Of a DNA stretch of 64,000 bases, positions 27,901 through 34,791 are shown piece by piece. Below the pieces are notes generated by a model. It was not told the DNA's origin. It did no database searches and saw only the letters and a list, made by a program, of their open reading frames with translations. This DNA comes from Rapidithrix thailandica. GTDB lineage: Bacteria > Bacteroidota > Bacteroidia > Cytophagales > Flammeovirgaceae. The translations under genes were made by a program, and so were the position numbers. Position 1 is the stretch's first letter, and every line of letters starts with the position of its first letter. Location of the stretch: contig NZ_JBDKWZ010000005.1 in assembly GCF_039710355.1 (NCBI RefSeq), positions 124,001 to 188,000 on the forward strand, given 5' to 3'.

Positions 27901-28671
27901 TTGAACTTGGAATCAGATCTGTCTTCTTTTGATACCGATTTTGGGACTTCGGTAGTATGGGATGATTTAGGTGATGGGTCCTATAGCATAAGTACTTCTG
28001 CACTGAATCAAGGCGGAAATATGCAGGAAGGAGATGTTCGTCTTACACTAAAGGCTACCGATGTGGCAGGTAATCAAACGGTTGATAGTTCTTTTGTCAT
28101 CGCGCTAGACAAAACACTTCCTGTAGTGGTGTTACGTTCTGCGGTGTCCAGCCCAACGGTGGATTCACCCATTCGCTTTTCCGCTACATTTTCGGAAGAG
28201 GTGGAAGGTTTGGAAATGGAAGATTTTGAAGTAAGTAACGGTACGGTGACCCAGCTAAGAGGCGAAAGAGCAAAATATACCTTGGAAGTGACTCCGGACA
28301 AAGCCGGGGTAGTGAGTGTGTCCTTGATGGAAGCAAGTGTGACTGACTGGGTAGGAAATACCAATCAAAGCTCCAACAAGTTGGATATAGTGTATCAAGG
28401 GATGGTTGCCGGAAAAAAAGACAAACAGTTGGCTTCCGTCACTAAAGTATACCCGGTTCCGGCGGCAGATTGGTTGCAGGTGGAAGTTCCTTGGAGCAAT
28501 GGGCAGGATTCAAAACTAATGGTGTATGATGTACACGGTACCGTATTTATCCGGGAGAATGTGGCCGATAAGGTGATTTCACTTCCGGTAAGTAACTTAA
28601 AGAAAGGCGTCTATGTATTACGTGTTTCCAATGATTATGGAACAGCTGTAAAACGCTTTGTCAAACGCTAA
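24934..28671 (+). CDS. Giant T9SS surface protein with FG-GAP-like repeats (copy 2)
   Basis: A 1245-residue paralogue of the preceding protein with signal peptide ending HRTQAQ. About thirteen FG-GAP-like blades fill residues ~25-830, with the recurring GW-x2-M-x-ETA-x-L-T-[AP], DHFG-x-[SA]-VA and VVGAP motifs. As in copy 1, the first-blade type (ETWQKMAKLTAS) reappears near the middle (EAWELSAVLTATDG), consistent with two propellers. Ig-like domains follow (GDTLTLQVVFDQSVQIENPE; AGERLTLMASLGEAGLNLE; PIRFSATFSEEVEGLEMEDF) and then the sorting tail (VYPVPAADWLQVEV, KKGVYVLRVSNDYG). Closely matching stretches in both copies (PPSLLLETGETDR, GGNMQEG) show recent tandem duplication. It has its own terminator. 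Surface adhesion is inferred. Confidence 0.88.
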   Translation: MYTLKPNHWTLILWISFSPMILSHRTQAQTFEQVATLLPAPHENYSLNPQIGSSIAIEGDLAIVGAIGDDQTGPNNGAAYILQFDGETWQKMAKLTASDVGYAENFGKAVALWGDVAVVTSDNKAYAFEKPSEGWTDMIETAKLSNPGGTYENFGQSVSIFDETVVVGVPQNLQAYVGAGKCYVYSKPSGGWQDTTPVATLTASNGFTGDHFGWSVTMDDEGILVGAPEKEINGYSQSGAVYVFENQSSWTDQTELSQLVPSESGAKAFGYALALSNGTSIIGAPLKQVNGSPSQGAVYVYTRPDSGWAKASETARLTASDGESGDHFGQAVSLNDGLALIGAPFKEMDSGAAYIFEKPENGWTTSTETEKLWASDGNTKDVFGTAIAIHPQTALVCAPHKTVDTNEKQGSVYVFSPNQTDWTSVSETEQLSSLFTPFVNNLDDQFGISVAIDGTTAVVGMGMMDFPIDLDKGQVLVYEYAEEAWELSAVLTATDGRLGDNFGYSVAISNQTIVVGAPNKEDEKGAAYVFVQPSEGWGNMQETAKLTPQQGSANDHFGHAVAIEEKVIVVGAPDKDGNGSDQGLVYLFEKPSGGWVNMNETGQLAASNAADFDRFGMSVSIDDVTVTVGAPYKNIMSPYDATGGAYVFEKPGTGWGASQNETAFLTPTIQEFGSYRFGNSVAVDGTTVVVGAPGKDSRDGYEINAGAAYVYEKPDMGWENMTETAMLTAAGATEDDVFGTSVAIDHDRILIGALNLNPWYGMGQGSFYLFNKPNSGWASTQGGMVYFASNPAQNDLFGYALAIDQDKIIVGTPQKYAPDWESGIAYCFQAQTASVQYVAATNSNGAYKAGDTLTLQVVFDQSVQIENPESPPSLLLETGETDRYAVYTEGSGTSRLTFEYEVMPGDVNQDLDYQSTDALQVTGNTRVVAGGFDANLVLPAPGTSGSLGSEKDLWVDAQAPVFVKVEDEGDGNYRAGERLTLMASLGEAGLNLESDLSSFDTDFGTSVVWDDLGDGSYSISTSALNQGGNMQEGDVRLTLKATDVAGNQTVDSSFVIALDKTLPVVVLRSAVSSPTVDSPIRFSATFSEEVEGLEMEDFEVSNGTVTQLRGERAKYTLEVTPDKAGVVSVSLMEASVTDWVGNTNQSSNKLDIVYQGMVAGKKDKQLASVTKVYPVPAADWLQVEVPWSNGQDSKLMVYDVHGTVFIRENVADKVISLPVSNLKKGVYVLRVSNDYGTAVKRFVKR

Positions 28672-28677
28672 AAAGAG

Positions 28678-28714
28678 AAAGCTCCCCTCAAGATGCGTCT
28701 TGAGGGGAGCTTTT
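28678..28714. terminator. Shared terminator between convergent genes
   Basis: Twelve-base perfect stem GCTCCCCTCAAG/CTTGAGGGGAGC with a six-base loop, T4 on the plus side and an A-rich flank that gives T on the minus strand. Confidence 0.85.
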
Positions 28715-28730
28715 CAATACTGAAACTCAA

Positions 28731-29699
28731 TTAACAACAACCTCCTCCATCATAAAAATAAGTGGAAGGAGTAATGAGAATATCTTTTCTTCCTAAAGCA
28801 CCAAGTGCATTGGCTGTTTTATCACATACTGCCAATGGTTGGTTTTGGGCTAGTACATGTCCTTTCTGATCATCAAAATACGCTGCGCTTCCAAAGTAAA
28901 TAGCCGTTTTTCCGGTGAAAACACAAGGACCGTCTTCAGGCATGGGATCTTTGATTGCACAAATCTCCACACTTTCGGTCAAGATCAATTGATCTATTGT
29001 ATAATGCTCGGGAGACAGAACCCGGTAAGGACGCTTTGCACGCACTTCCACCGTTCCGAAACCAATACCGGTAATCAAATCAACATAGCTTTGTAGAGGA
29101 ATGGCTCCGCTAAGGCACAGAGCCCGGAGTGTTTCATCGTTTTGGAGAGTGTCCGGAATAGGATCTTCAGAGATGGGATCGGAAAGTACCAACCGGCCGT
29201 ATGGTTTTAACACCCGGTACATTTCTGCGAGTGCTTTGCGCAAATCTTCTTGTTTGAAAATATTGAACAGACAGTTCTGAGCGGCTACATCTATGCTCTT
29301 GTCTTCGATGGGTAAATGAAGGGCATCCCCCTTTCGCAAATCCACAAATTCTCTGGAAAACCAAGGGTTGAGAGTTTCTGCTTCTGTCATATTTTCAGAG
29401 CAAGCCGCGAGCATTTCATCCACTACATCTACTCCGATAACGCCTTGAGGTTTCCGGCTGAAATAGGAAAACTGTAAAAGCTCCATACCTCCACCCACTC
29501 CCACATACAAAATATTGGGGTCACGGACCAAATCACGGGGATGTACCGTACTTCCACAGCCATAGTTCATTTCCAGCATTCTTTGAGGAATGCTTAATCC
29601 CGGAAGTTGCCATACGGGAGTAGTAGTACAGCATAAGCCTACTTGAGGGCTTTCGGCAGCTTGTTTATATACTTCTTGGGTGGTTGCTAAATAAGACAT
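28731..29699 (-). CDS. arsM: Arsenosugar-type arsenite methyltransferase ArsM
   Basis: A SAM-dependent methyltransferase of 322 residues expected to methylate arsenite. The SAM motif is LYVGVGGGMELLQF, followed by VIGVDVVDEML and CLFNIFKQEDLRKAL. Family-specific cysteines are VGLCCTTTPVWQLPG near the N-terminus, MNYGCGSTVHPRD, and the terminal YDGGGCC, which together match the ArsM proteins found in arsenosugar biosynthesis rather than the classical ArsM. In other genomes this protein is often paired with the radical-SAM enzyme ArsS; none is seen here, and the neighbours are a T9SS protein and nicotinamidase. Assignment of the subfamily is from memory of the conserved motifs; activity is inferred. 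Confidence 0.85.
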   Translation of the reverse strand: MSYLATTQEVYKQAAESPQVGLCCTTTPVWQLPGLSIPQRMLEMNYGCGSTVHPRDLVRDPNILYVGVGGGMELLQFSYFSRKPQGVIGVDVVDEMLAACSENMTEAETLNPWFSREFVDLRKGDALHLPIEDKSIDVAAQNCLFNIFKQEDLRKALAEMYRVLKPYGRLVLSDPISEDPIPDTLQNDETLRALCLSGAIPLQSYVDLITGIGFGTVEVRAKRPYRVLSPEHYTIDQLILTESVEICAIKDPMPEDGPCVFTGKTAIYFGSAAYFDDQKGHVLAQNQPLAVCDKTANALGALGRKDILITPSTYFYDGGGCC

Positions 29700-29912
29700 T
29701 CTCGTATGGGTTAAATATTAGGTGAGTAATTTCAAACCCCTGAATACCTTTTCCGGAATTGATACCATTGGGGAAACATGGGGTATTTAAATGATTAACT
29801 GAATAATTGCCCTTCTTTTAAAAAAGAAAGTGATTGGCAAAGATCCGTAATTTTCAAAAAAATACCTGTCTGCCATTTGACATATACCCTTCCTTCCGGT
29901 GGAAAAAGAAGG

Positions 29913-30530
29913 TTACCCGACAAGTTCTTCACTGGTTAATAGTATTCCTCCGGCCTCTTGTACATTTTTGAACGCTTTTTCTACATCGCCCTCATTCAGG
30001 TCGACCCCTTTGGTCGCATCTTTCACCAAATACGTTTTAAAATTTACTTTCAAAGCATCTAACGCAGTATATTTTACACAATAGTCTGCGGCCAGTCCGG
30101 CAATATACACATCCTTGACCCCCTTGTCTTTTAAATATTCCTCCAGGCCGGTAGCTTTCCGATGGCCATTGTCGTAAAACCCACTGTAACTGTCGATATC
30201 GGTATCCGTCCCTTTGGAAAATACTCTACGGATACCTTTGGTATTCAGGCCTTCCACAAACTCCGCCCCTTGGGTATGTTGTACACAGTGCGTGGGCCAC
30301 AGGATTTGATCCAAGCCATGTAAGTCGATGACATCTCCCACCTTTTTGCCGGGGTAGTTGTCCACAAAACTACCGTGATTTTTCGGATGCCAATCTTTGG
30401 TCGCCACCACCAGGTCAAAGGTGTCGATCAATTGGTTGACGGTGGGTATAATGCTTTCTCCTTGTGGCACTGCTAAGGCACCTCCTGTGACAAAATCATT
30501 TTGGATATCAACAACAATTAAAGCATTCAT
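29913..30530 (-). CDS. pncA: Nicotinamidase / pyrazinamidase
   Basis: Hydrolyses nicotinamide to nicotinate and ammonia in NAD salvage. The 205-residue cysteine hydrolase shows Asp8 in VVDIQNDF, the metal-binding D-W-H of TKDWHPKNHGSF, another His in LWPTHCVQH, the lysine region RVFSKGTDTD and the nucleophile Cys in AGLAADYCVKYTALDA with the preceding cis-peptide Ala. All catalytic elements are present. The gene is followed by arsM on the same strand about 210 bases away, with no clear operon link. Confidence 0.95.
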   Translation of the reverse strand: MNALIVVDIQNDFVTGGALAVPQGESIIPTVNQLIDTFDLVVATKDWHPKNHGSFVDNYPGKKVGDVIDLHGLDQILWPTHCVQHTQGAEFVEGLNTKGIRRVFSKGTDTDIDSYSGFYDNGHRKATGLEEYLKDKGVKDVYIAGLAADYCVKYTALDALKVNFKTYLVKDATKGVDLNEGDVEKAFKNVQEAGGILLTSEELVG

Positions 30531-30637
30531 GGTTTTGATAGATTTATCAGTGAATATTCAAGTACAAGGTGAATATAAAAGAATAATCATTTATATGTAA
30601 AATCTAGCTTAAAGGAAGCAAGTTTCTTTTCTGAACA

Positions 30638-30667
30638 ACAAAAAAGGACTGATTTTCATCAGTCCTT
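30638..30667 (-). terminator. Terminator of the aconitase gene
   Basis: On the minus strand AAGGACTGA, loop, TCAGTCCTT, then T6. It lies about 22 bases after the aconitase stop. Confidence 0.85.
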
Positions 30668-30688
30668 CGAGTATATTTTGGGGTGGGA

Positions 30689-32956
30689 TTAATTGCCTCC
30701 TTGTTGCTTGATAAGGTTAAGCGCAGAACCTGCTTTGAACCACTCAATTTGAGCTTGGTTATATGTATGAGCTACTTCAAACTCATCTTTAGAACCGTCT
30801 TTGTGATTCAATACCACAGTCAGGTTGTTGTCAGGAGTAAATTTGTCCAAGTTGATGATATCGATGCTATCATCTTCCTGTACCTTGTCATAATCCTCCT
30901 TGTTCACAAAGGTAAGTGCTAACATTCCTTGCTTTTTCAAGTTGGTTTCGTGAATCCTTGCAAAAGATTTTACAATGATGGCTCTTACTCCCAAATGACG
31001 AGGCTCCATTGCCGCATGCTCTCTGGAAGAACCTTCCCCGTAGTTTTCATCTCCGAATACTACAGAACCTAATCCGGCGGCTTTGTAAGCTCTACCCGTT
31101 GCAGGCACTTCACCATACTCTCCGGTCAATTGGTTTTTCACCTCATTGGCCTTTTGGTTGTAAGCATTGATGGCTCCGATAAAGCAGTTATTAGAAATAT
31201 TATCCAAATGGCCGCGGAAGCGCAACCAAGGACCTGCCATGGAGATGTGGTCGGTGGTACATTTGCCATGAGCTTTTAACAGTAATTTCAACCCTTTCAA
31301 GTCTTGGCCGTTCCAAGCGGCAAAACCTTCCAGTAACTGCAATCTTTCAGAATCCTCCTTTACGATTACCTCTACACCACTACCGTCTTCAGCAGGGGCT
31401 TGGTATCCGTTATCTTCTACGGCATATCCTTTTGCAGGTGCTTCCAAACCTTTCGGCTCGTCCAACATTACTTCTTCACCCTTTTCATTAAGCAATTTAT
31501 CCTTCAACGGGTTGAACGTCAGGTCACCGGCAATCGCCAAGGCGGTCACCAGTTCCGGAGACGCCACAAAGGCGCGGGTAGCGGGGTTCCCGTCATTTCT
31601 TTTGGCAAAGTTACGGTTGAATGAAGTGATGATAGAGTTTGCTTTTTCAGGGTCGTCCGTATGTCTTGCCCATTGCCCGATACAAGGTCCGCAAGCATTC
31701 GCCATTACGACTCCGCCTATTTGCTCGAAGGTATCCAAAATACCATCTCTTTCTGCCGTGTAACGTACAGTTTCCGAACCGGGAGTGATGGTAAATTCTG
31801 ATTTTACTTTTAATTGTTTGTCGATGGCTTGTTGTGCCAATGAAGCCGCACGGGTCAAATCTTCATAAGAAGAGTTGGTACAAGAACCGATCAATCCCAC
31901 TTCTAACTTTTGAGGATAACCGTTTTCTTTTACCGCTTCGGCAAATTTAGAAAGCGGCCAAGCCAAGTCCGGAGTATAAGGGCCATTGATATGCGGCTCT
32001 AACTCGGAAAGGTTGATCTCAATTACCTGATCGTAGTATTTTTCAGGGTTGGCCATGACTTCATCGTCCGCTCTTAGGTTCTCACTGTTAGCATCTGCCA
32101 ATTCAGCCACATCGCTTCTTCCGGTAGCTGCGAGGTATTCTTTCATTTTGCTGCTGTAAGCAAACAAAGAGGTAGTGGCTCCGATTTCAGCGCCCATATT
32201 GCAAATGGTTCCTTTTCCGGTGGCTGAAAGTGAATCGGCTCCTTCTCCAAAATATTCTACAATGCATCCGGTTCCTCCTTTTACGGTCAAGATCCCGGCC
32301 ACTTTCAGGATAACATCTTTCGCAGAAACCCATCCGCTTAACTGACCGGTCAGTTTGATACCGATCAATTTCGGAAATTTCAGTTCCCAAGGCATTCCGG
32401 CCATGACATCTACCGCATCCGCACCTCCTACACCAATGGCGATCATTCCCAATCCCCCTGCATTAGGCGTGTGAGAGTCTGTGCCGATCATCATGGCACC
32501 CGGGAAGGCATAGTTTTCCAATACTACTTGGTGAATAATACCGGCACCTGGTTTCCAGAAGCCGATTCCGTATTTATTAGAAACCGACCCTAAGAAATCG
32601 TATACTTCTTTATTCGTATCGTTTGCTATTTTCAAATCTTCCGTAGCGCCCACTTTTGCTTGGATTAAGTGGTCGCAGTGAACAGTAGAAGGTACTGCTA
32701 CTTTTTCCTTGCCCGCTTGCATAAATTGCAATAAAGCCATTTGTGCGGTTGCATCTTGCATGGCAACCCGGTCGGGAGCAAAGTCTACATAGGATTTACC
32801 TCTTTCATAGGCTTCCGTAGCATTTCCTTGATAAAGGTGGGCGTAAAGAATTTTTTCTGCAAGGGTAAGCGGGGTGCCAACCACTCGTCTAGCGTTTTCT
32901 ATGCGTTCTCCCATTCTCGCATAGACAGATTTGATCATCTCAATATCGAATGCCAT
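30689..32956 (-). CDS. Aconitate hydratase
   Basis: Catalyses citrate = isocitrate in the TCA cycle. The 755-residue protein has the three [4Fe-4S] cysteine ligands: one in IGSCTNSSYEDLTRA and two in ANACGPCIGQW. Other family landmarks are TDSHTPNAGGLGM and GDENYGEGSSREHAAMEPRH with the catalytic Ser region of the swivelling C-terminal domain. Length and sequence style fit the mitochondrial-type aconitase common in Bacteroidota. The gene is monocistronic with a good terminator and a TAGCTTTG -7 element about 50 bases upstream. Confidence 0.96.
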   Translation of the reverse strand: MAFDIEMIKSVYARMGERIENARRVVGTPLTLAEKILYAHLYQGNATEAYERGKSYVDFAPDRVAMQDATAQMALLQFMQAGKEKVAVPSTVHCDHLIQAKVGATEDLKIANDTNKEVYDFLGSVSNKYGIGFWKPGAGIIHQVVLENYAFPGAMMIGTDSHTPNAGGLGMIAIGVGGADAVDVMAGMPWELKFPKLIGIKLTGQLSGWVSAKDVILKVAGILTVKGGTGCIVEYFGEGADSLSATGKGTICNMGAEIGATTSLFAYSSKMKEYLAATGRSDVAELADANSENLRADDEVMANPEKYYDQVIEINLSELEPHINGPYTPDLAWPLSKFAEAVKENGYPQKLEVGLIGSCTNSSYEDLTRAASLAQQAIDKQLKVKSEFTITPGSETVRYTAERDGILDTFEQIGGVVMANACGPCIGQWARHTDDPEKANSIITSFNRNFAKRNDGNPATRAFVASPELVTALAIAGDLTFNPLKDKLLNEKGEEVMLDEPKGLEAPAKGYAVEDNGYQAPAEDGSGVEVIVKEDSERLQLLEGFAAWNGQDLKGLKLLLKAHGKCTTDHISMAGPWLRFRGHLDNISNNCFIGAINAYNQKANEVKNQLTGEYGEVPATGRAYKAAGLGSVVFGDENYGEGSSREHAAMEPRHLGVRAIIVKSFARIHETNLKKQGMLALTFVNKEDYDKVQEDDSIDIINLDKFTPDNNLTVVLNHKDGSKDEFEVAHTYNQAQIEWFKAGSALNLIKQQGGN

Positions 32957-33360
32957 ATACCAACTGTGGTTTAAGTTTGAAAATTGTTTCCCAAATTGTG
33001 TTATACAAAGCTACAAATTAATGCCTTATATTATATGAATACCGGTTTTCAAATTGAAACTCACTTACAATTTATACTCATTTGAAATAAATTCTCAACT
33101 TTTGAATATTGTTTGGGTTTTGTTTTTAGTGCTTTGCCCGAAAAAGCTTTTTGTGATATGCCACGCCTCCTCTCCGAAGTTCAATGCTATTTGTTTTTTG
33201 AGCGAGATGGCTTCTTAAAGTATGGTTAAAATTCGTCCTTCGCCTAAAGGATAAAGTTTAGGTATTACTCTACTTTAAAAATTCACTCCAAGGAAGATTT
33301 GTTTCTTTTAGGGAAAGTAAATAAATATTTTTTCTGAAAATTAGGAAGTCTGAAAAAAAT
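32957..33360. other. Intergenic region upstream of aconitase
   Basis: This 404-base stretch carries the possible aconitase -7 element. Otherwise it is AT-rich with no plausible long gene; it leads into the micro-frame at 33361-33453 on the plus strand. Confidence 0.4.
33006..33013 (-). promoter_or_regulatory. Possible -7 element of the aconitase gene
   Basis: TAGCTTTG on the minus strand matches TAnnTTTG exactly, about 50 bases before the start codon. No TTG is found at the expected -33 position, so the call is tentative. Confidence 0.35.
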
Positions 33361-33453
33361 ATGGCAGGACCATCAACATACGGAAATGCAAAATGGCTGT
33401 ATCGCTGGTGGGAGAAGGTAAAAACCAAAGGTGGACGCTACTACTATTTGTGA
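33361..33453 (+). CDS. Possible 30-residue aromatic-rich micro-protein
   Basis: An ATG-TGA frame of 30 codons (MAGPSTYGNAKWLYRWW, then a basic Lys/Arg segment and a terminal triple Tyr-Leu). Its composition, with three Trp, five Tyr and many Lys/Arg, is unusual for random sequence. The first arm of a long hairpin lies inside the last third of the frame and the stop codon lies in the hairpin loop, so it may be a leader peptide or a chance frame over a bidirectional terminator. No family was recognised. Low confidence. Confidence 0.3.
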   Translation: MAGPSTYGNAKWLYRWWEKVKTKGGRYYYL

Positions 33454-33470
33454 AGTCCACCTTTGGTTTT
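33421..33470. terminator. Terminator of the outer-membrane protein gene (minus), possibly bidirectional
   Basis: Stem ACCAAAGGTGGAC/GTCCACCTTTGGT with an 18-base loop, flanked by AAA and TTT on both sides. It begins just after the stop of the minus-strand gene. Confidence 0.7.
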
Positions 33471-33476
33471 GGGAAA

Positions 33477-34118
33477 TTAAAAAATAAATCCGAACCGGTA
33501 AACCAGCGGACTATTATAAATAGGGTTGTTAGAACTGGTTTTCATGGTGTTATACAGAAGCTTGAAATGAAACCAAACATTGGATGTGGTTTGGGTATAT
33601 CCCAAACCTACAAAAGCAGAATCATGCCATCTGCGGTTCAAGTCAGAGCTGTATTGAGTGGAGGAAGATTTATAGCTAAGTTGTTCATATTCCGCATAAG
33701 GAAACAGAATAAAGTTCCCGATCTGGATGTCATAACGGGTATAGAGGCGAAAGCCATAAGCATTTGTCGTTAAACTGCTGTTACCGAAATAATACTTTTC
33801 GTAATGATACCGGTAAACAGGACTGATTCCCACCGAACCTAATGGAATTGGCCGGTAACCAATAATAGGGGCAAGTTCTATATCCGTAAAGTTGCTGGAA
33901 AGCAGAAAGCTGAAATCCAAGCCTAAATCAACCGATTCATTAAAGGTACGAGGTACTTTTTCCTCTGCCTCTTTTTCCTGTTGTACTTGGACGTTTGGTT
34001 CCGGTTCTTCCGTTTCTGGCTCTTCTGGTTTTACATAGTCATATGTTTGTGCAAGACTGGCAGTAGAGACAAAGCCCAACAAAAGACATATCCATAGAAT
34101 TTTCATCCGATTGATCAT
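33477..34118 (-). CDS. Putative outer-membrane beta-barrel protein
   Basis: A 213-residue exported protein of unknown function. The signal peptide is within MINRMKILWICLLLGFVSTASLAQ; the ATG at 34118 is used because the upstream frame reaches only a TTG. After a Glu/Pro-rich linker (residues ~30-55) come alternating aromatic and polar beta-strands (for example SVGISPVYRYHYEKYYFG, YGFRLYTRYDIQIGNFI and SNVWFHFKLLYNT) ending in VYRFGFIF, with the terminal Phe typical of BAM-assembled barrels. No specific family was recognised. It is monocistronic. Confidence 0.72.
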   Translation of the reverse strand: MINRMKILWICLLLGFVSTASLAQTYDYVKPEEPETEEPEPNVQVQQEKEAEEKVPRTFNESVDLGLDFSFLLSSNFTDIELAPIIGYRPIPLGSVGISPVYRYHYEKYYFGNSSLTTNAYGFRLYTRYDIQIGNFILFPYAEYEQLSYKSSSTQYSSDLNRRWHDSAFVGLGYTQTTSNVWFHFKLLYNTMKTSSNNPIYNSPLVYRFGFIF

Positions 34119-34636
34119 ATTGTTTGAGTTGTTATTTACCAATGATATTATTGTCTACATGTATTTGCCCAAAAGCAATTTTCCTTTTGACGCATTATAA
34201 TCAGAGACACGCAAAGTTACGATTAGGACCAATTTTACAATTAATAAATAGGAAAAAATGCCTGCGGATTTGAGAAGCGGTATTTAATTAGTAAAATTGA
34301 AGGTAATTTGAATGAATAATCCTCTCCTTTAAACAACCATAGATATAACCACAGTGATTTTGAGGTAAATACAAAATCCTGTGATGATACTAGCCAAGGT
34401 GGGAGGTGAAATGCAATACAAAAAACTCACTGAAATGCTTCCTGTTACCTGCTAGGTAGAGTGGCTGATAACGTATAGGGTGTATTTACAAACCCTGTGC
34501 TATATTACCACTTCCGCTTTGTTTGTGTAATACGCGTCCCTCTTTTATTCTAGGATGCCATTGTCTTCACTATCAATTGGTTAAGTTACTGTTTTGCTAC
34601 GTTGGCTTTGAGCAATCATTAAAACTCATCTCATGA
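34119..34636. other. Long intergenic region
   Basis: This 518-base stretch shows no convincing gene, hairpin or repeat in either strand. It precedes the possible gene remnant at 34637-34771. Confidence 0.4.
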
Positions 34637-34771
34637 ATCAAGTCGGGGAAATACCACCATGGTCTGTCGGATACAGACAACTTGTACATTGCGGATCGAG
34701 GCGTATATTTGCGTAGCCGTGAGGTAAGCGACACGGTGAAATTGAAATATAGATTTGGGAATGAATACTAA
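34637..34771 (+). pseudogene. Possible remnant of an outer-membrane barrel gene (C-terminal end)
   Basis: Immediately after an in-frame TGA, a 44-codon frame reads with protein-like composition: KYHHGLSDTDNLYIADRGVY, then LRSREVSDTVKLKYRFGNEY, then TAA. The last part, with alternating hydrophobic residues and a K-Y-R-F end, looks like the final strands of a porin-type outer-membrane beta-barrel. There is no start codon and no readable continuation upstream in other frames, so it is best explained as the end of a degraded gene. It could be chance; a promoter match falls inside it. Confidence 0.35.
34682..34711 (+). promoter_or_regulatory. Promoter of the sugar transporter-kinase operon
   Basis: TTG at 34682-34684, 19 bases, TATATTTG at 34704-34711: an exact match to the Bacteroidetes -33/-7 pattern. 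It lies 80 bases before the transporter start. A second -7-like TAGATTTG at 34750 lacks a -33 partner. Confidence 0.5.
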
Positions 34772-34791
34772 ACATTAAACGAAAAAAAATT

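Noticed and set aside
20867..28671. Mobile-element or recombination island explanation for the tandem surface genes
   Set aside because: No transposase, integrase or terminal repeats flank the pair; simple tandem duplication suffices.
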